A stretch of DNA of 64,000 bases, from contig JAPFBL010000367.1 of assembly GCA_026182355.1 (NCBI GenBank), positions 62,001-126,000 of the forward strand. Direction: 5' to 3'. This DNA comes from Hermatobates lingyangjiaoensis (taxonomy: Eukaryota; Arthropoda; Insecta; Hemiptera; Hermatobatidae). Positions 25,001 through 36,100 of the stretch are shown piece after piece; positions within the stretch are counted from its first letter, which is position 1; each line of letters begins with the position of its first letter. A program made the position numbers and the translations under genes. A model generated the notes under the pieces. It had not been told where the DNA came from. It saw only the letters and a list, made by a program, of their open reading frames with translations, and did no database searches.

Positions 25001-27670
25001 TTTCTAACAAACATTTGATTACCTTAGGCAATAGTAAACGCAATCGTTTATATATTTACTTAACAAAATAAGAAAAAATAACCCAATAAATACTAACGTC
25101 TTCTACAGTGCTTTTCTATAAATTACCCATACTTTATTCGTTTGACTTTCAAAGCTAATCTAACAGCACCACTATTATTTGGCTCCCATATTTTAGCGAC
25201 TTCCGAGCAGCATTACAATGTTGATTCTACATTGGAAGCCTTCAATTTGGTTTCTAATGATTATTTCAATGGGCATTTTTAACCAGTATTTGACATGATA
25301 TAGGCTTGTAATTTTTTTATAAAACAAATCATTACCGAACAATTTACATCCATAAGTTATTACCTCGATCTTCATCGTATACTCTGAGAAAATGTGTTTC
25401 TAACGCTAATCTACTAATTAAAGAATAATTAAATATTTGTAAAAAATTAAACCTAAAATTATCAATTTAAAAACAAAATTTTATAAAATATCCACTATTA
25501 CAAAAGGCAATCTATATAAATAAAAGAAGGATTTTGCCTGTTCACTGCTTAGAACTGACTCATTTCAAATTTTCTTTACGTTTCATACATAAGAGAAACC
25601 GAATCCACCCTTAGAAAATTTCTGTCGGTTTGTCCGCAAAATTTTGTCACAAGTAAACACAGGGATCATAATACATAGCACGCTGAAACTTTGGCAGTAG
25701 ATTTCTATATGTCTAACTTAAAATATAGGCTCTAAAGTTATTGAAAATTCAACGTAGAAACGAAGTTATAGGCGTTTAAAACAAAACGTTTTGTCACAAG
25801 TAAACTCAGCCACTGTGAGACATATAGCAAGCTGAAACTTTGACACTAGATTTGTGTATGTCTAACTTAAAATATAGGCTCTGAAAGGATTGAAAATTCA
25901 GCGTAGAAGCGAAGTTATGAATTTTTAAGCTGTATTTCGCTAACTTCACAGACATGGTTATTTTGATAATTTACAGGTATAGCAAGTAGGCATTGTTGGT
26001 TGATTTTAATTTCATTTGCGTATATGAATATATTGCGTATTTGAGCTTATTGACAAGGTGTTTCCCAGAGTTCAAGATGTACTGTCTATTCTGAATTACT
26101 GGCTATATGAACGAGCAATTCAACCCTTACTATGAACTGGTAGGCAAAATCAACAAACAAGTTCTTACGCTATATCAAGCCGAGGAAAGAACTTACATAT
26201 TTGTAAAAAGAGTGATTAGTTATGAGGAAGCAGTGCATTATCCAACTGAATTCCTTGACTCTGTGACTGTTCCTGGACTTCCTGCACTTGAGTAAAAACT
26301 TAAAGTAGGAGAACCAATCATGCTGAGATTTAGTAGCAGTAACAAATTTCATGTTACAAAACTTGAGTGCCCAAAAATGTGCAACGGGACACGACTCTTA
26401 TTTCGTGCTCCTCCTATAGAGGTGGACATCTTGACTGGATATGGTACTGGGGAGTCTGTATGTATACCATGCATACCATTGATTCCGGGCCACTATCCGT
26501 TTCATTCAAACAACTGCAATATCCTGTCAACGTCTGCTTCGTAATGACAGTAACTAAGTCGCAAAGCGAAACTCTATCAACTGCAGTAATTGAAGTGAGT
26601 GATACCAAGTTTTTCTCACATGGTCAACTTTGCACATAGTTTGCTTGCCCAAGAGTCAGATGTTCCATCTCTTTGTTCTTTCATGAACCTGAAGGACAGA
26701 CAGCTAAAGTGGTTTATACAGAGGCATTTACTTAGCACTGTACCAATAATGATATTTTCTACTCTTTTATAATTTTTAATATTTTGGAATACCATGTATA
26801 ATTGAATTTGTGACTCCTTCAAAGACGTGTACGTTTGATAGTATGAGATATAAGAACTGGAAATTGGTTTTGGTTTTGGAATAATGGATCACCTGCTGTA
26901 TTTGTCGAATTTATTTACATTGTTATGATTTAGAAAATTGTTATTTAGAAATTTAGGAAAAAATTTAAAAGCTTTAACGACTTAATATATGTTAGAAGAA
27001 TAAAATTTTAATTGTAAAAAATTAAGCCAAAAATTAAACATATGTCATGTTATGCATTCCACGCTATGATGGTTAATAATCCATCAAACTAATCCACCGG
27101 CTTAAATTAAACTTCATGTTACATCCCGAAACCGGTCGAGCTCTCCAGATACTATACTAGATATAACAGTTAATATATTAATTCTAATAAATTAATGAGA
27201 ACAGTGTAAATCATTTGATATTAATGTGAGTTCATGGAACATCTGGGAATGAGTTAGTAAACAACTTGGAAATGTTTGGAGCCATATTAATATCTCGTAG
27301 TCTTGAACATTTTTGCACTAGACATCTCTGCTTTCACAGAAGTGAAACTGATATATAAATCAAGAAGAAAGCAGTAAAGAGAACTACAGGGTCCGAGCTT
27401 TTTAAACTAAAAAGCTCATTCCAACTGAACTTTTATTTGTAATGAATACTATATCTTTAAAGGAAGTATTTGAAAATACATGTAGAGCACCTCATAGAAT
27501 TTGTCTACTGAACAACTATGAATGGAAACTGTATTTGACATCAGACAAAGAATGCAGAACTCTGTATAGAAGAGGAAGAAACCTTTGGTCGCATTGCGTG
27601 TATTTGTGAATGCGAGCCAGTCGGACTGGAGAGGATGAAGAGTTTTGTGCAATCTTACCTAAAACTATAG
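17784..27670 (+). CDS. Tentative unrecognised gene interleaved with PGP and TBC1D19 on the opposite strand
   Basis: Candidate exons 17784-17832, 21853-21954, 22959-22992 and terminal 27545-27670. The first three join in phase (1, 1, 2) and each has AG/GT borders. They give MDDARNRSDNSSSSIRG, VCLPEGPNECLRYYLCQDVL...LFAMCRA and DETGKHHTFLK. The last exon reads TKNAELCIEEEETFGRIACI...SYLKL with stop TAG at 27668, but its phase does not join exon 3 directly, so at least one exon is missing or the ends belong to different genes. AATAAA follows at 27817. I do not recognise the protein. Coding is inferred only from open frames, splice sites and local GC rise. Confidence 0.35.
18018..18150. repeat. 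Inverted repeat related to the 33 kb hairpin
   Basis: AACCACAAT...AAAAAGACCAAGATCT pairs imperfectly with AGATCTTAATCTTTTT...TGTGGTT. The right arm starts at the GAAA box and lacks CTGANGA. Confidence 0.7.
18047..18089 (-). ncRNA. Hammerhead ribozyme-like motif
   Basis: GACC-CTGACGA-...-GAGA-GATC-TT-GGTC on minus. Stem I GACC/GGTC pairs; GAAA box is GAGA (degenerate). Confidence 0.5.
18218..18378 (-). CDS. PGP: PGP-like exon 2: motif II
   Basis: Begins GVLWVSKTPMTGMTKVIEKL and includes IYLITNNDTKRRED. Acceptor AATAG, donor AAG|GTATAA, ends phase 0. Confidence 0.95.
18909..19020 (-). CDS. PGP: PGP-like exon 1: start and catalytic DxDG
   Basis: Reads from ATG MNFILRKKRKPRHIKHVTPK, then RRGLLDSIDTVISDCDG; donor G|GTATGT, phase 1. 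The basic N-terminus precedes the catalytic DCDG. Confidence 0.85.
19319..19620 (-). mobile_element. tRNA-derived SINE, full length, best preserved
   Basis: About 302 bp with 13-bp duplication TTTCTTAATATTA at 19306-19318 and 19621-19633. The 3' tail is a run of CCTAA units (AGGTTAGGTTAGGTT on plus). Good family reference copy. Confidence 0.95.
19775..20335 (+). repeat. Unnamed interspersed repeat X, long copy
   Basis: Shares with 36185-36500 and the complement of 59865-60478 the order: GATGTTTTTTTCGATGATGTC, GTGTGTAGCCAAAAAGTTTG, CAATATTGAATGATGAGAAAGTCA. No coding frame. An internal (C)n run follows at 20043. Confidence 0.65.
20332..20356. repeat. (AT)n microsatellite
   Basis: Uninterrupted dinucleotide run after repeat X. 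Confidence 0.9.
20537..21410 (-). mobile_element. Mariner copy A, internally deleted
   Basis: Terminal inverted repeats CGAGGTGTGTAAATAAAGTA / its complement, with TA duplications at 20535-20536 and 21411-21412. Transposase remnants on minus: SIEDEPRSGRPSSA, then HHDNAPCH and SPDLSPCDFFLF (second and third catalytic acids, DD34D spacing). The central part with the first Asp and part of the N-terminus are deleted. Confidence 0.95.
21853..21954 (+). CDS. Tentative gene, exon 2
   Basis: Acceptor TACTGTTTCTAG and donor CTG|GTAAGT are both strong; only the phase that joins exon 1 is open. Cysteine-bearing peptide, unrecognised. Confidence 0.45.
22959..22992 (+). CDS. Tentative gene, exon 3
   Basis: 34 nt between CTTGAAG and GTAAGA; phase joins exon 2. 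Very short, so evidence is weak on its own. Confidence 0.35.
22993..24670. other. Region between PGP and TBC1D19
   Basis: AT-rich; only the inverted repeat at 23985-24155 and the end of the tentative plus gene model nearby. The minus frame at 24226-24528 is basic and low-complexity and not supported. Confidence 0.5.
23985..24155. repeat. Inverted repeat with decayed hammerhead-like arms
   Basis: AACAAGGCGTTTCGAACTATTAGTGTTCTTC pairs with GAAGAACACAAAGTGATCTAAGCGCTTTGTT. The minus left arm reads CTAAAGA-A-GAAC...GTTC-GAAACGC. Confidence 0.7.
24671..24676 (-). terminator. TBC1D19 poly(A) signal
   Basis: AATAAA on the minus strand (TTTATT on plus), 109 nt after the TBC1D19 stop. Confidence 0.55.
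24785..24868 (-). CDS. TBC1D19: TBC1D19 terminal exon and stop
   Basis: Acceptor ATGTTGCAG, phase 0; reads HMLTDMSGINVMPLLQTLLM then RMGSEKR and TGA. The VMPLLQ.lL ending matches the family C-terminus. Confidence 0.9.
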   Translation of the reverse strand, partial: HMLTDMSGINVMPLLQTLLMRMGSEKR

Positions 27671-30600
27671 AAGTGAGGAATATTTCTCTATGTACATGCA
27701 TGATGGTTATTAAACAACTTTAAAAAGTCCAATTTAGTTACAATAGGATGTACAATACGACCGGTATGGATGCAGAGCGTACGACTCCGATGATATTCAG
27801 GCTCTTTCCTACAACTAATAAAATGATTATAGCAAATATATAAAATGATACATATTGATTAAAATGTATGTATAGCCAAATTAAATAAACCAAACTTTAG
27901 TTGGTTATTAATGAGTTTGATATTATGATTACTTATTGTCAAGTTGAGTGTAGTCCACTCCAAATTATTTTTTTGTTACCAACATTAATCTCAATTGTAA
28001 AGGCGTTTCAAGGATTGAGTAGTTTTTATAAAATGGTATGCATTGAAAGTTTTCATCCAACCTTTCCACTGTTATATTTGCTAAAATTTTGTTTAGACTA
28101 TTATAAAATAACATTTTGTTATACTCTGAAAAGCACATATTTGCTTACGACAAATATACTTCTACACATCATAAAGTTAAAAAAAATCAGTTCAACCAGT
28201 ACAACTTTTATAGCATTCAAAAATTTCAATTTGAAGAGAACATTGATACATTTCTTCTTCCTTTTTTACTTTATTTGCAATTCATTCAAAACTTGCTCAT
28301 TAGCTTCATTCAAAAGTTCAATTTACTCAAAACATTTAGAAAATTCATCTCATTCAACTCATTAGAAAACTATAAAAACATTCAAATAAATATACTCTTC
28401 TAAATAATTTGAATGCCGTTTAAAGAATTGAAAACTCTGAAATCAATAAAAGGCCACTGCAAGTTGACCTCTCATCACTAAGACTTTCAGTATACTATAT
28501 TTTACTGTAGTTAGTAATTTATTCATAAACTTTTGTTTTTAAAAAGAATGTCTTAATATTTTATTGATGAAAATCAAATGTTATAATGTTAATAACATAC
28601 ATAAGTTAATTCTTAAAAAAGATATTAGACACAATTATATTTTTACCTCAACGTCATGAAGATTGTTAGCCAAGTAGAGGGTGTCCTGGCGAAAGCTGAG
28701 GATGGCCACTGCGAGAAGAGGGATAATTTCGAGTGAGTCGTATCCGAGGATGATATCCCAGAGGTAAAGGACTTGTTCGGGAGGAAGGTGCCCGCTAAAC
28801 CCCCGCATCAACCATTTGAACACCACGCGGACTCTGTACAGAAAATGCTTACTCAATGCAGTAACTTACAATAATGTTCATAATAAATTTTTTAACTCGA
28901 CCCTTATATTGATTCCATATTGGAATAGCAAAAGGATCCTGAAAAATATCAGAAGGAGGATATACGATATAAGCATGTTCCACAATGTGATTAATTTAAG
29001 AATTTTTGTAATTTGCTGTAAATGCTTTAATTATTTCAATTGAAATATTGAAAAACTTTCAGCGCAATGTGTTTGGAGCGCCAAACGCTATTCACAGATG
29101 TTTTTAATAATTCATGGTATTTGCAAGCTTTTTACATATACCTACCCCTTCAAACTTGCATGAACTCATGACACCAACTCTAATCCAAACCATCGATTCC
29201 TTCGTAACACATTCCCTCAGACTAATCAAACAGACTCTATCTCTGATTTTGAAGCACTTTTTCTCTGACTTCTTAAACATTTTAGTTACTCATGCATACA
29301 ACTCTAACGTTCTAATTTCATAAGAACACATTGACTCCAAAGTAATAGAACGTTCTAAATATTACGTACGTTTACTACTTATACGGCTCCGAAGTGCTTT
29401 TTTAATAAAATTTTGACTACGACATTCTAATGTGGTGTATTCATGACTGCGACTCCGATGCAGTCATATGTCAATAATCTTTGACCACATTGGAGTCAAA
29501 TGCTCTAACGTTGCGGGTTCTCCCTCTGGTTTTGACACCAAACCCCTGATTATTTAACAACACTTTGACTCCGAAAATGTAACATTACCGGACTCTGTCA
29601 TATGTTCAAAACTAAGCACTTTCTTAAAACAGTGTTTGTATGTTGTGCTATTAAATATACTAAGAACAGTTTCTCTGAGTTTCTCTTTAAAAAAAAATTA
29701 TAAAGAATAATTGTATTATGGTGGTTATTATGTATTATGATAGTTAGAGGTGATTAGAGTCAGTTAAAGGTCCAATGGAAAGAGTAAAGCCCGACAACCG
29801 TTAAACGTTCACTCAGAGTGAAGTTCGACTTTTAGACTGAACGTTTGACGACTGTCGGTCTTTCACTGCTTCCATTGGATGTTTACCTGACGATGAATAC
29901 GAAGTGATCGAAACGCATAGTTTGAATTAAAAAACTTCTTTGTCTGGAGACTTTGTATTATACATTTAACCCATTGTGAGTAAATACCACACAATTACGG
30001 ATTGTATAACTGATAAAGTAAACTGTTACACCTTCAAAGCCCTGTTTACTTGTTTTCATATTTTTCTGATGAAACTGATCAAGGGTACTGCAATCCGACC
30101 TAAGTAATATATATCATACTCGTAATATATATCCACCCCTACTGTGTATATATATTATGAAAGAGAAGACCAAGGGTTACTTACGGAGCTGCTCCAATGC
30201 TCTTAAGATGCTTGTAGAGATTCTGTTCATATTTGTGGAAGAGTCTGTCAAACAGAATGCACAGACAAAGAATGCCTTGCTGGTGAGAGGACACTTCGTG
30301 CAGTCGAAACCAAAAGCGCATGTAGAAGGCTCTGAACATGTAGTACAGCTCAATCGGGCTTTCGTACAGGTAACACAATGGAGTTACTGATCAACAGAAA
30401 CAACGTTCAAATACCACAAATTTACAACGTGGAAAAAATACGTCAATCAAGTTTAAAATTAAGTTAAACTTGAACTTAGGCTTTCACTCACTGAATCTAG
30501 AGAGAATATCTAACATTCATCTAAATAAACTATGTCAACCAGTACAGCAATACTTTCGTTTTTTTTAATTAATTCATTAACTTTTCCATCGTCCATTACC

Positions 30601-32618
30601 TTTTGTAAAAATTAAAATTATCTGCCATTATGAGTTCTATTAATTAACTGAAAAGAATCAGAATAAAATGTAAGTCCATAAATTATTGAAAGCAAACTGA
30701 AATAACTCAAATACTGTACTTATATACACACTGTACAATATTTTCTTATCACGACCACATATATTAACACTGTATTTCTACCTTTATGAGGTTATTTTCT
30801 ATCTTTATCTGGTCCAGCGTAAAACAGTAAAACATCTTTTAGCCAACGTTTTGCGTATATTTGTAGACATCTTAGGGGCTACATCAATGCAGAAATTAAT
30901 TACAATAACATGAAATAAATTTTTTACATTATTCATATGAATATACATGTATATTCATGTATGATTGCATATTACAATGAATAATATAATTATATATTTT
31001 TTTCATATTACTGTAATTCATTTCTGCTTATATGTCATCCTGAAGATATCTACAAATATAGACGAAACGTTGACTTCAAGGTGTTTTACTGTTAGACGCT
31101 AGCCCAAACCTAGATAAAGAAAGAAAACTAGTAATTGAAAATAATAGTTGACCACTGTTTATAATGTTTCAATAAATGTTTACTAATACTTTAATATTCT
31201 AATATAGAGTTGTTTAAATTGGACAGTGTTAATTAGTTAAAACAGATATTAACTACCGTTAATTTGTTTTTTATTAAGAAGCAGACAATAATGAAATAAA
31301 ATATTAAATATTTGCCCCAAAATCATAAATATAAATCAAAGAATAGAGTTTGATTATGGATATATTTGAGGGCAGTTCAATTTTTCTGTTGGTTTTATGC
31401 TGAAGCTACAAATTGTCAACAGAAATGTATTACTGAGCCAGGCGTACTCTAACAGGCACATGAACTTCCAACCTTTGCCACTACACCCTCGGTCATATGG
31501 GAATGGGACATTTTGCGCACTCCGTCTCTCCGAGAGGACAGTTTCAAGTTATCTGTACAGAGCTTGTACGATACCAGCTACTCCTTAAACATCCCTACTG
31601 TATCAAACATGGGTGAGGTACAATTTACGACTACTTATTTAGAATTATGATGGCAATGACGCTCACGTATAACTAAAATTGATGTCAAACAACAAATGCC
31701 CGAAAGTTTGATAACCTACTAGAATAGCAATACGGTTAAATTCTATAATTGTGGATATCAGAAACAAAATTGCTATCAATTACTGTTACCAATGAAGAAA
31801 CATTTTTTTCCCTTTTATTATGACTAGTACTAATCACATCTAGATCTTACAAATTTTGTCTTACAAATATTTTTTTCTAAAGACTCAAACGACAAGACCG
31901 ACTTTTTTTATTGTAGGGACAATATTGTAAATATTTCCATATTATTCTAGGGATATAATGGAATTGAATTTTGGTATTACCTGGTCTAATATTCAATTAG
32001 ATAAACAAGATTTTGTATGATCTTCTTTAAATATTGAGCAATAAAATAAGGCTGTGTGATTTATCCTGTAATGTCATATGCAATTTTGTGTAATAAATAC
32101 AATAATAAGTTAAAAAGATTTACCATACATAGTGAAGCCGTGAAAGGGGATAACTCCATTAGGAGGATAAAGAACTGTGTTTTCGATGGTGGGTGTTTTG
32201 CTCTTGAGGACTCCATGAACAGGATTGGCCGAGGAGTGTTTGTAAATCGACAGAATTTCGACGTCACGAGAGAAACACAGCAATACCTACGCAACAATAT
32301 AAGGCTATTAACACCAGTGAGAAAGCATAACGTTTGCCCAAATATACTTACCTACACTTACTTACTTATATACTTACTTATTTACATTTATCCCAGATTA
32401 GGTTAGAAAAATTCGGTATATCTGAGTATCATTACATGGAATGATTACCTTTTTAAATTAATAGAAAAGAGTAGAATTCCATATCGACTGTTAATAAATC
32501 ACTCCCCATACAGTAGCCATTAATCCATACTTCTTCATTTTTTAGAAAAAAAAAATACAAATTGATTCATTAATTTTTGATTTGCAAGTTTAACCATTAA
32601 CCTATAACTATCAATAGT

Positions 32619-32672
<54 letters not shown>

Positions 32673-32878
32673 GTTACAGCTAGAGAACACAAGAAAAAGG
32701 ACGAACACTCACGAATCTCGATTATTTCGGCGTCTTGCCGTCTTCAGGAGAGTAGAAAGAAGAAAATAAAATAAAAGGAGAAAGAATGAAGGAACGGAGA
32801 CGTAAATGCGTCCACTGGCCGATGTAAACTGGCGCGATACAATGACACGCAGTGCAGCCATCTTACCAACGTGAACCA

Positions 32879-32933
<55 letters not shown>

Positions 32934-33142
32934 CATATATATGTATGTATACATAAGATTTCACATTAAACACCTTAAATAACAATTAATGATCAAACCA
33001 CAATATGAAATGGGAAAAAAGACTAAGATCATTCAACCGTAACAAGCGGTCTTCATCAGAGTCAAAAACTCTATCTGACCTAGTTGCTACGGTTGAATGA
33101 TCTTTGTCTTTTTTTCCATTTCATATAGTGGTTTGATCATCA

Positions 33143-33174
<32 letters not shown>

Positions 33175-36100
33175 CAAAACCATTAAATCAAAAGATAGAT
33201 TTTTGTAGATTGATTTCGGTAGTTATTGGGTCCGCACTAACCAGTTATCTGCATTGGTGCATATACAAAAACCTTGTGCGCCGTATTCCTAGAAAAGTGG
33301 TTGGAAACTCATGAAAAATCGCTGCTCATATCAACTAGTATAAGGTAACATTTAGGATCCCGATTGGGTGTTCATCTTTTAATATCAACTGTAATCGTTG
33401 TATTGTGGAATTAGCTTTTGTTATTGTACTAATTCGCCCATTGACAAAATTACGTTTAAAAAAATAAGTCTAAATTAGTCTTTAGAATTTATAGGAAGTT
33501 AATAATTTCTGCAGTACAATCGTACTGTAACCTTATTGTATGTAAGACATGGTGTACAAGAATAACATTATTCTAAAACACACAGACCATTATCAGATGG
33601 TGATGAAGTTCTTACTCCGAGGCGTAACACTTTTACCACTCCCCAGTGCGGTGGAGTGATTCACACTCCTGTCTCTCATTTCAGCTACCCGTCATATTCA
33701 ATCGGTTTTTATGAAAATCCCTATCCGATACAAATAAAAATTATTGGGAAACAAGAGAGTACAAAGGATTGATTTTTTTTTTAAATTTTGGTATAGGAAA
33801 AAAATGCATTATGATAGGATATTGAAATTGAAATTAAAAGCAGTTGTCTAGAAAATATTTTTACAAAATAAGAGTTCATTCTACTAAATAAATAGAACTG
33901 TTCACCTGGTAGAGAAGATCCTCAAACACAAAGTACTGGTGGTCATTCGAGGCCGTCAGTTGGATATCCTGAAAAATCAAATATTTAATCATTATTATAA
34001 CATATATAAATTCCAGGAAGCTTGTGGCATTCTGTGCAGTTTGTTACTAGTGGCATTTACGTATTATTGGAAATTATAAAATTGTCTACAAAAAATTGTT
34101 TTATTAACAAATCAGCTTGTTTTGAAAAAAGGAATCTTCTTCAGATTGAGAAGTCATAAACGAGATGGAATGAACTAGATTTCTGCCTTCCCACTATAAG
34201 CAGGTTAACCTGAAAAGTGTACTAGTATTCAAACTAGTTGTTTTTGTTAATAATGCATGTTCATATAGAGTTCTAAGAATGTTCATAGTGCTGTGTTCTA
34301 AATACTTATCTGTTATTTAAGTACTTCATGCATTTTTTATTTGTGTCAAATGAAAAAGTCCAAAGCTATCTTATGTTACAGCCTATAAAGATGCATTAAT
34401 TCACGTAGTTGTCATGATTTTCATCATTTTCTATTGATTTAATTTTATCTTACTTTAATTATTTCTTTATCTCTCATTCATCACGTTTTGGCTTTCTTAA
34501 TGTGAAGCATTTAGTACACATAAATTGAAAAGAGTTCCTTTTTTTCATGTTTCGTGTATATTTTTGAATTTATGGGAATTTTCTTTTGCTAGCTTAATCT
34601 TATTGTATAATCATAATCATATTTTCGAAGACGCTACTAATATGAATGAATCAGTTGCTTTTTCGGAGTTTTTTGGAAATCTCATACTGAATTGCAAGTT
34701 CGAAAATATATTCAAATCAACACGAAATCAGTTAAGAATTGTATACAACTCATTGTTACATGACGTGTGATAACTCAAGGAGATAGTGGCTAATTTTTGT
34801 CCTACGACCTCAACAAAATTGGGCTCTAACTTCATTACACCTAGATTCCTCACCATGGAACCTCACAAAATCTAGTCAGGTGCAGTACTCAAGAAAGAAT
34901 TGAATATTTAAATTTCATAAGATGGGTTTCTACAGATTTTCCATATCTGCTTTGGAATATGTCTGGCCGCCCACATTCCTTAGTGACAGGAGTTCAAGTC
35001 GCGTTCCATGTAAGTGGCCTGTCAGTAAACTGTTTTAACATCTTACACATTTTTCTTTGTATTATTTAATGGGTAAGTCTACCCCACCAAACTAAAAACT
35101 TTAAAGAAACTTGGAGAGCGAATACGAGAAATTGTTTCTCGCATACCACGAAAATTCTCCTGAAGTTACAATTTCTTTATCTTCTCATATGCATTTCTTC
35201 TAAAGTTTTATGGTTAGAAAAGAAATTATAGGAATACTAGCTTTTCCACAGGATGAAAAATAATAAACTGTCAGTTACAGGTTTGACAAACTTGAACTGA
35301 TCCCTTTATCATTAATAAGCTAAACAAAACAAGTTGTTTTTATGTTGAACACATCTAAAGTAAACGACTAGATACAACCTTCATGATGAGCTTGTCTACA
35401 AGGAGATCGTACTGGATGACATGGCATTTGAGGTTGTCGTAGTAACAATAGTCCTGAAACAAATACAATCTGCTGTTGTTTTATTTCAAAAAATGTATAC
35501 GTTTATTTCACATAGAATAGTACTATATCTTCTATATTTGAGGATCATATAATACAAAGTTATATATTATATGCCATTCCATAGGCACAGACAAATTGTA
35601 ACAGAAGCCCTAAGTGTACATATTTATGTGTATATTCATATATAAGACCTAACATAGTAATTACAAGAATATCAATAATATAATTATCATACTTTATAGC
35701 ATTAATATTAAATATCAAATGTTATACCTTTTATACAGTATTTTTCTAACGTCAGTCATTTACCGGCTTTTCCTTTTATTGGTGTTTTTACAGATTCTAC
35801 ATTGGGAGTGCTACATTTTGCCTAACTCAAGTGCATTTTGAGTAGGGATCTTTAACAAGCACCTGACAAGGTACAGGCCCGGGACTGACAGCTTAACATC
35901 CTCTCCGAGGAATGATGTTCTCCGATTTATTCACCTCCTGAATATATGGAGTGAATATATCGAAGGTCAGGTGGGGATCAAACCCCGGACGTACGTTAAC
36001 CACTGAGCTAACCCAGCCCCCTGATTTTGGGGTTACCCAAATCAGAAAAACAAACAAAAATAAAGACTGTTTTTAAAAGCGCCTGTGAAAAAGGAACCCT

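Larger units (their letters stand above)
25511..26841 (+). mobile_element. Helitron, decayed
   Basis: Starts TCTATATAAATAAAAG after an A and ends ACGTTTGATAG before a T, the typical A^T Helitron setting. Contains the C-terminal part of a Pif1-like helicase in several frames: AEERTYIFV, HYPTEFLDS, LKVGEPIMLR, CNGTRLLFR, then SQSETLSTA, FSHGQL. Stops and frameshifts make it inactive; the Rep region is missing. Confidence 0.85.

Noticed and set aside
31397..31588. 63-codon ORF between TBC1D19 exons
   Set aside because: Explained by a diverged SINE; no matching frame on the TBC1D19 strand.
32621..33170. CRISPR-like array from repeated segments
   Set aside because: These are microsatellites and an inverted repeat in animal DNA, with no spaced direct repeats.
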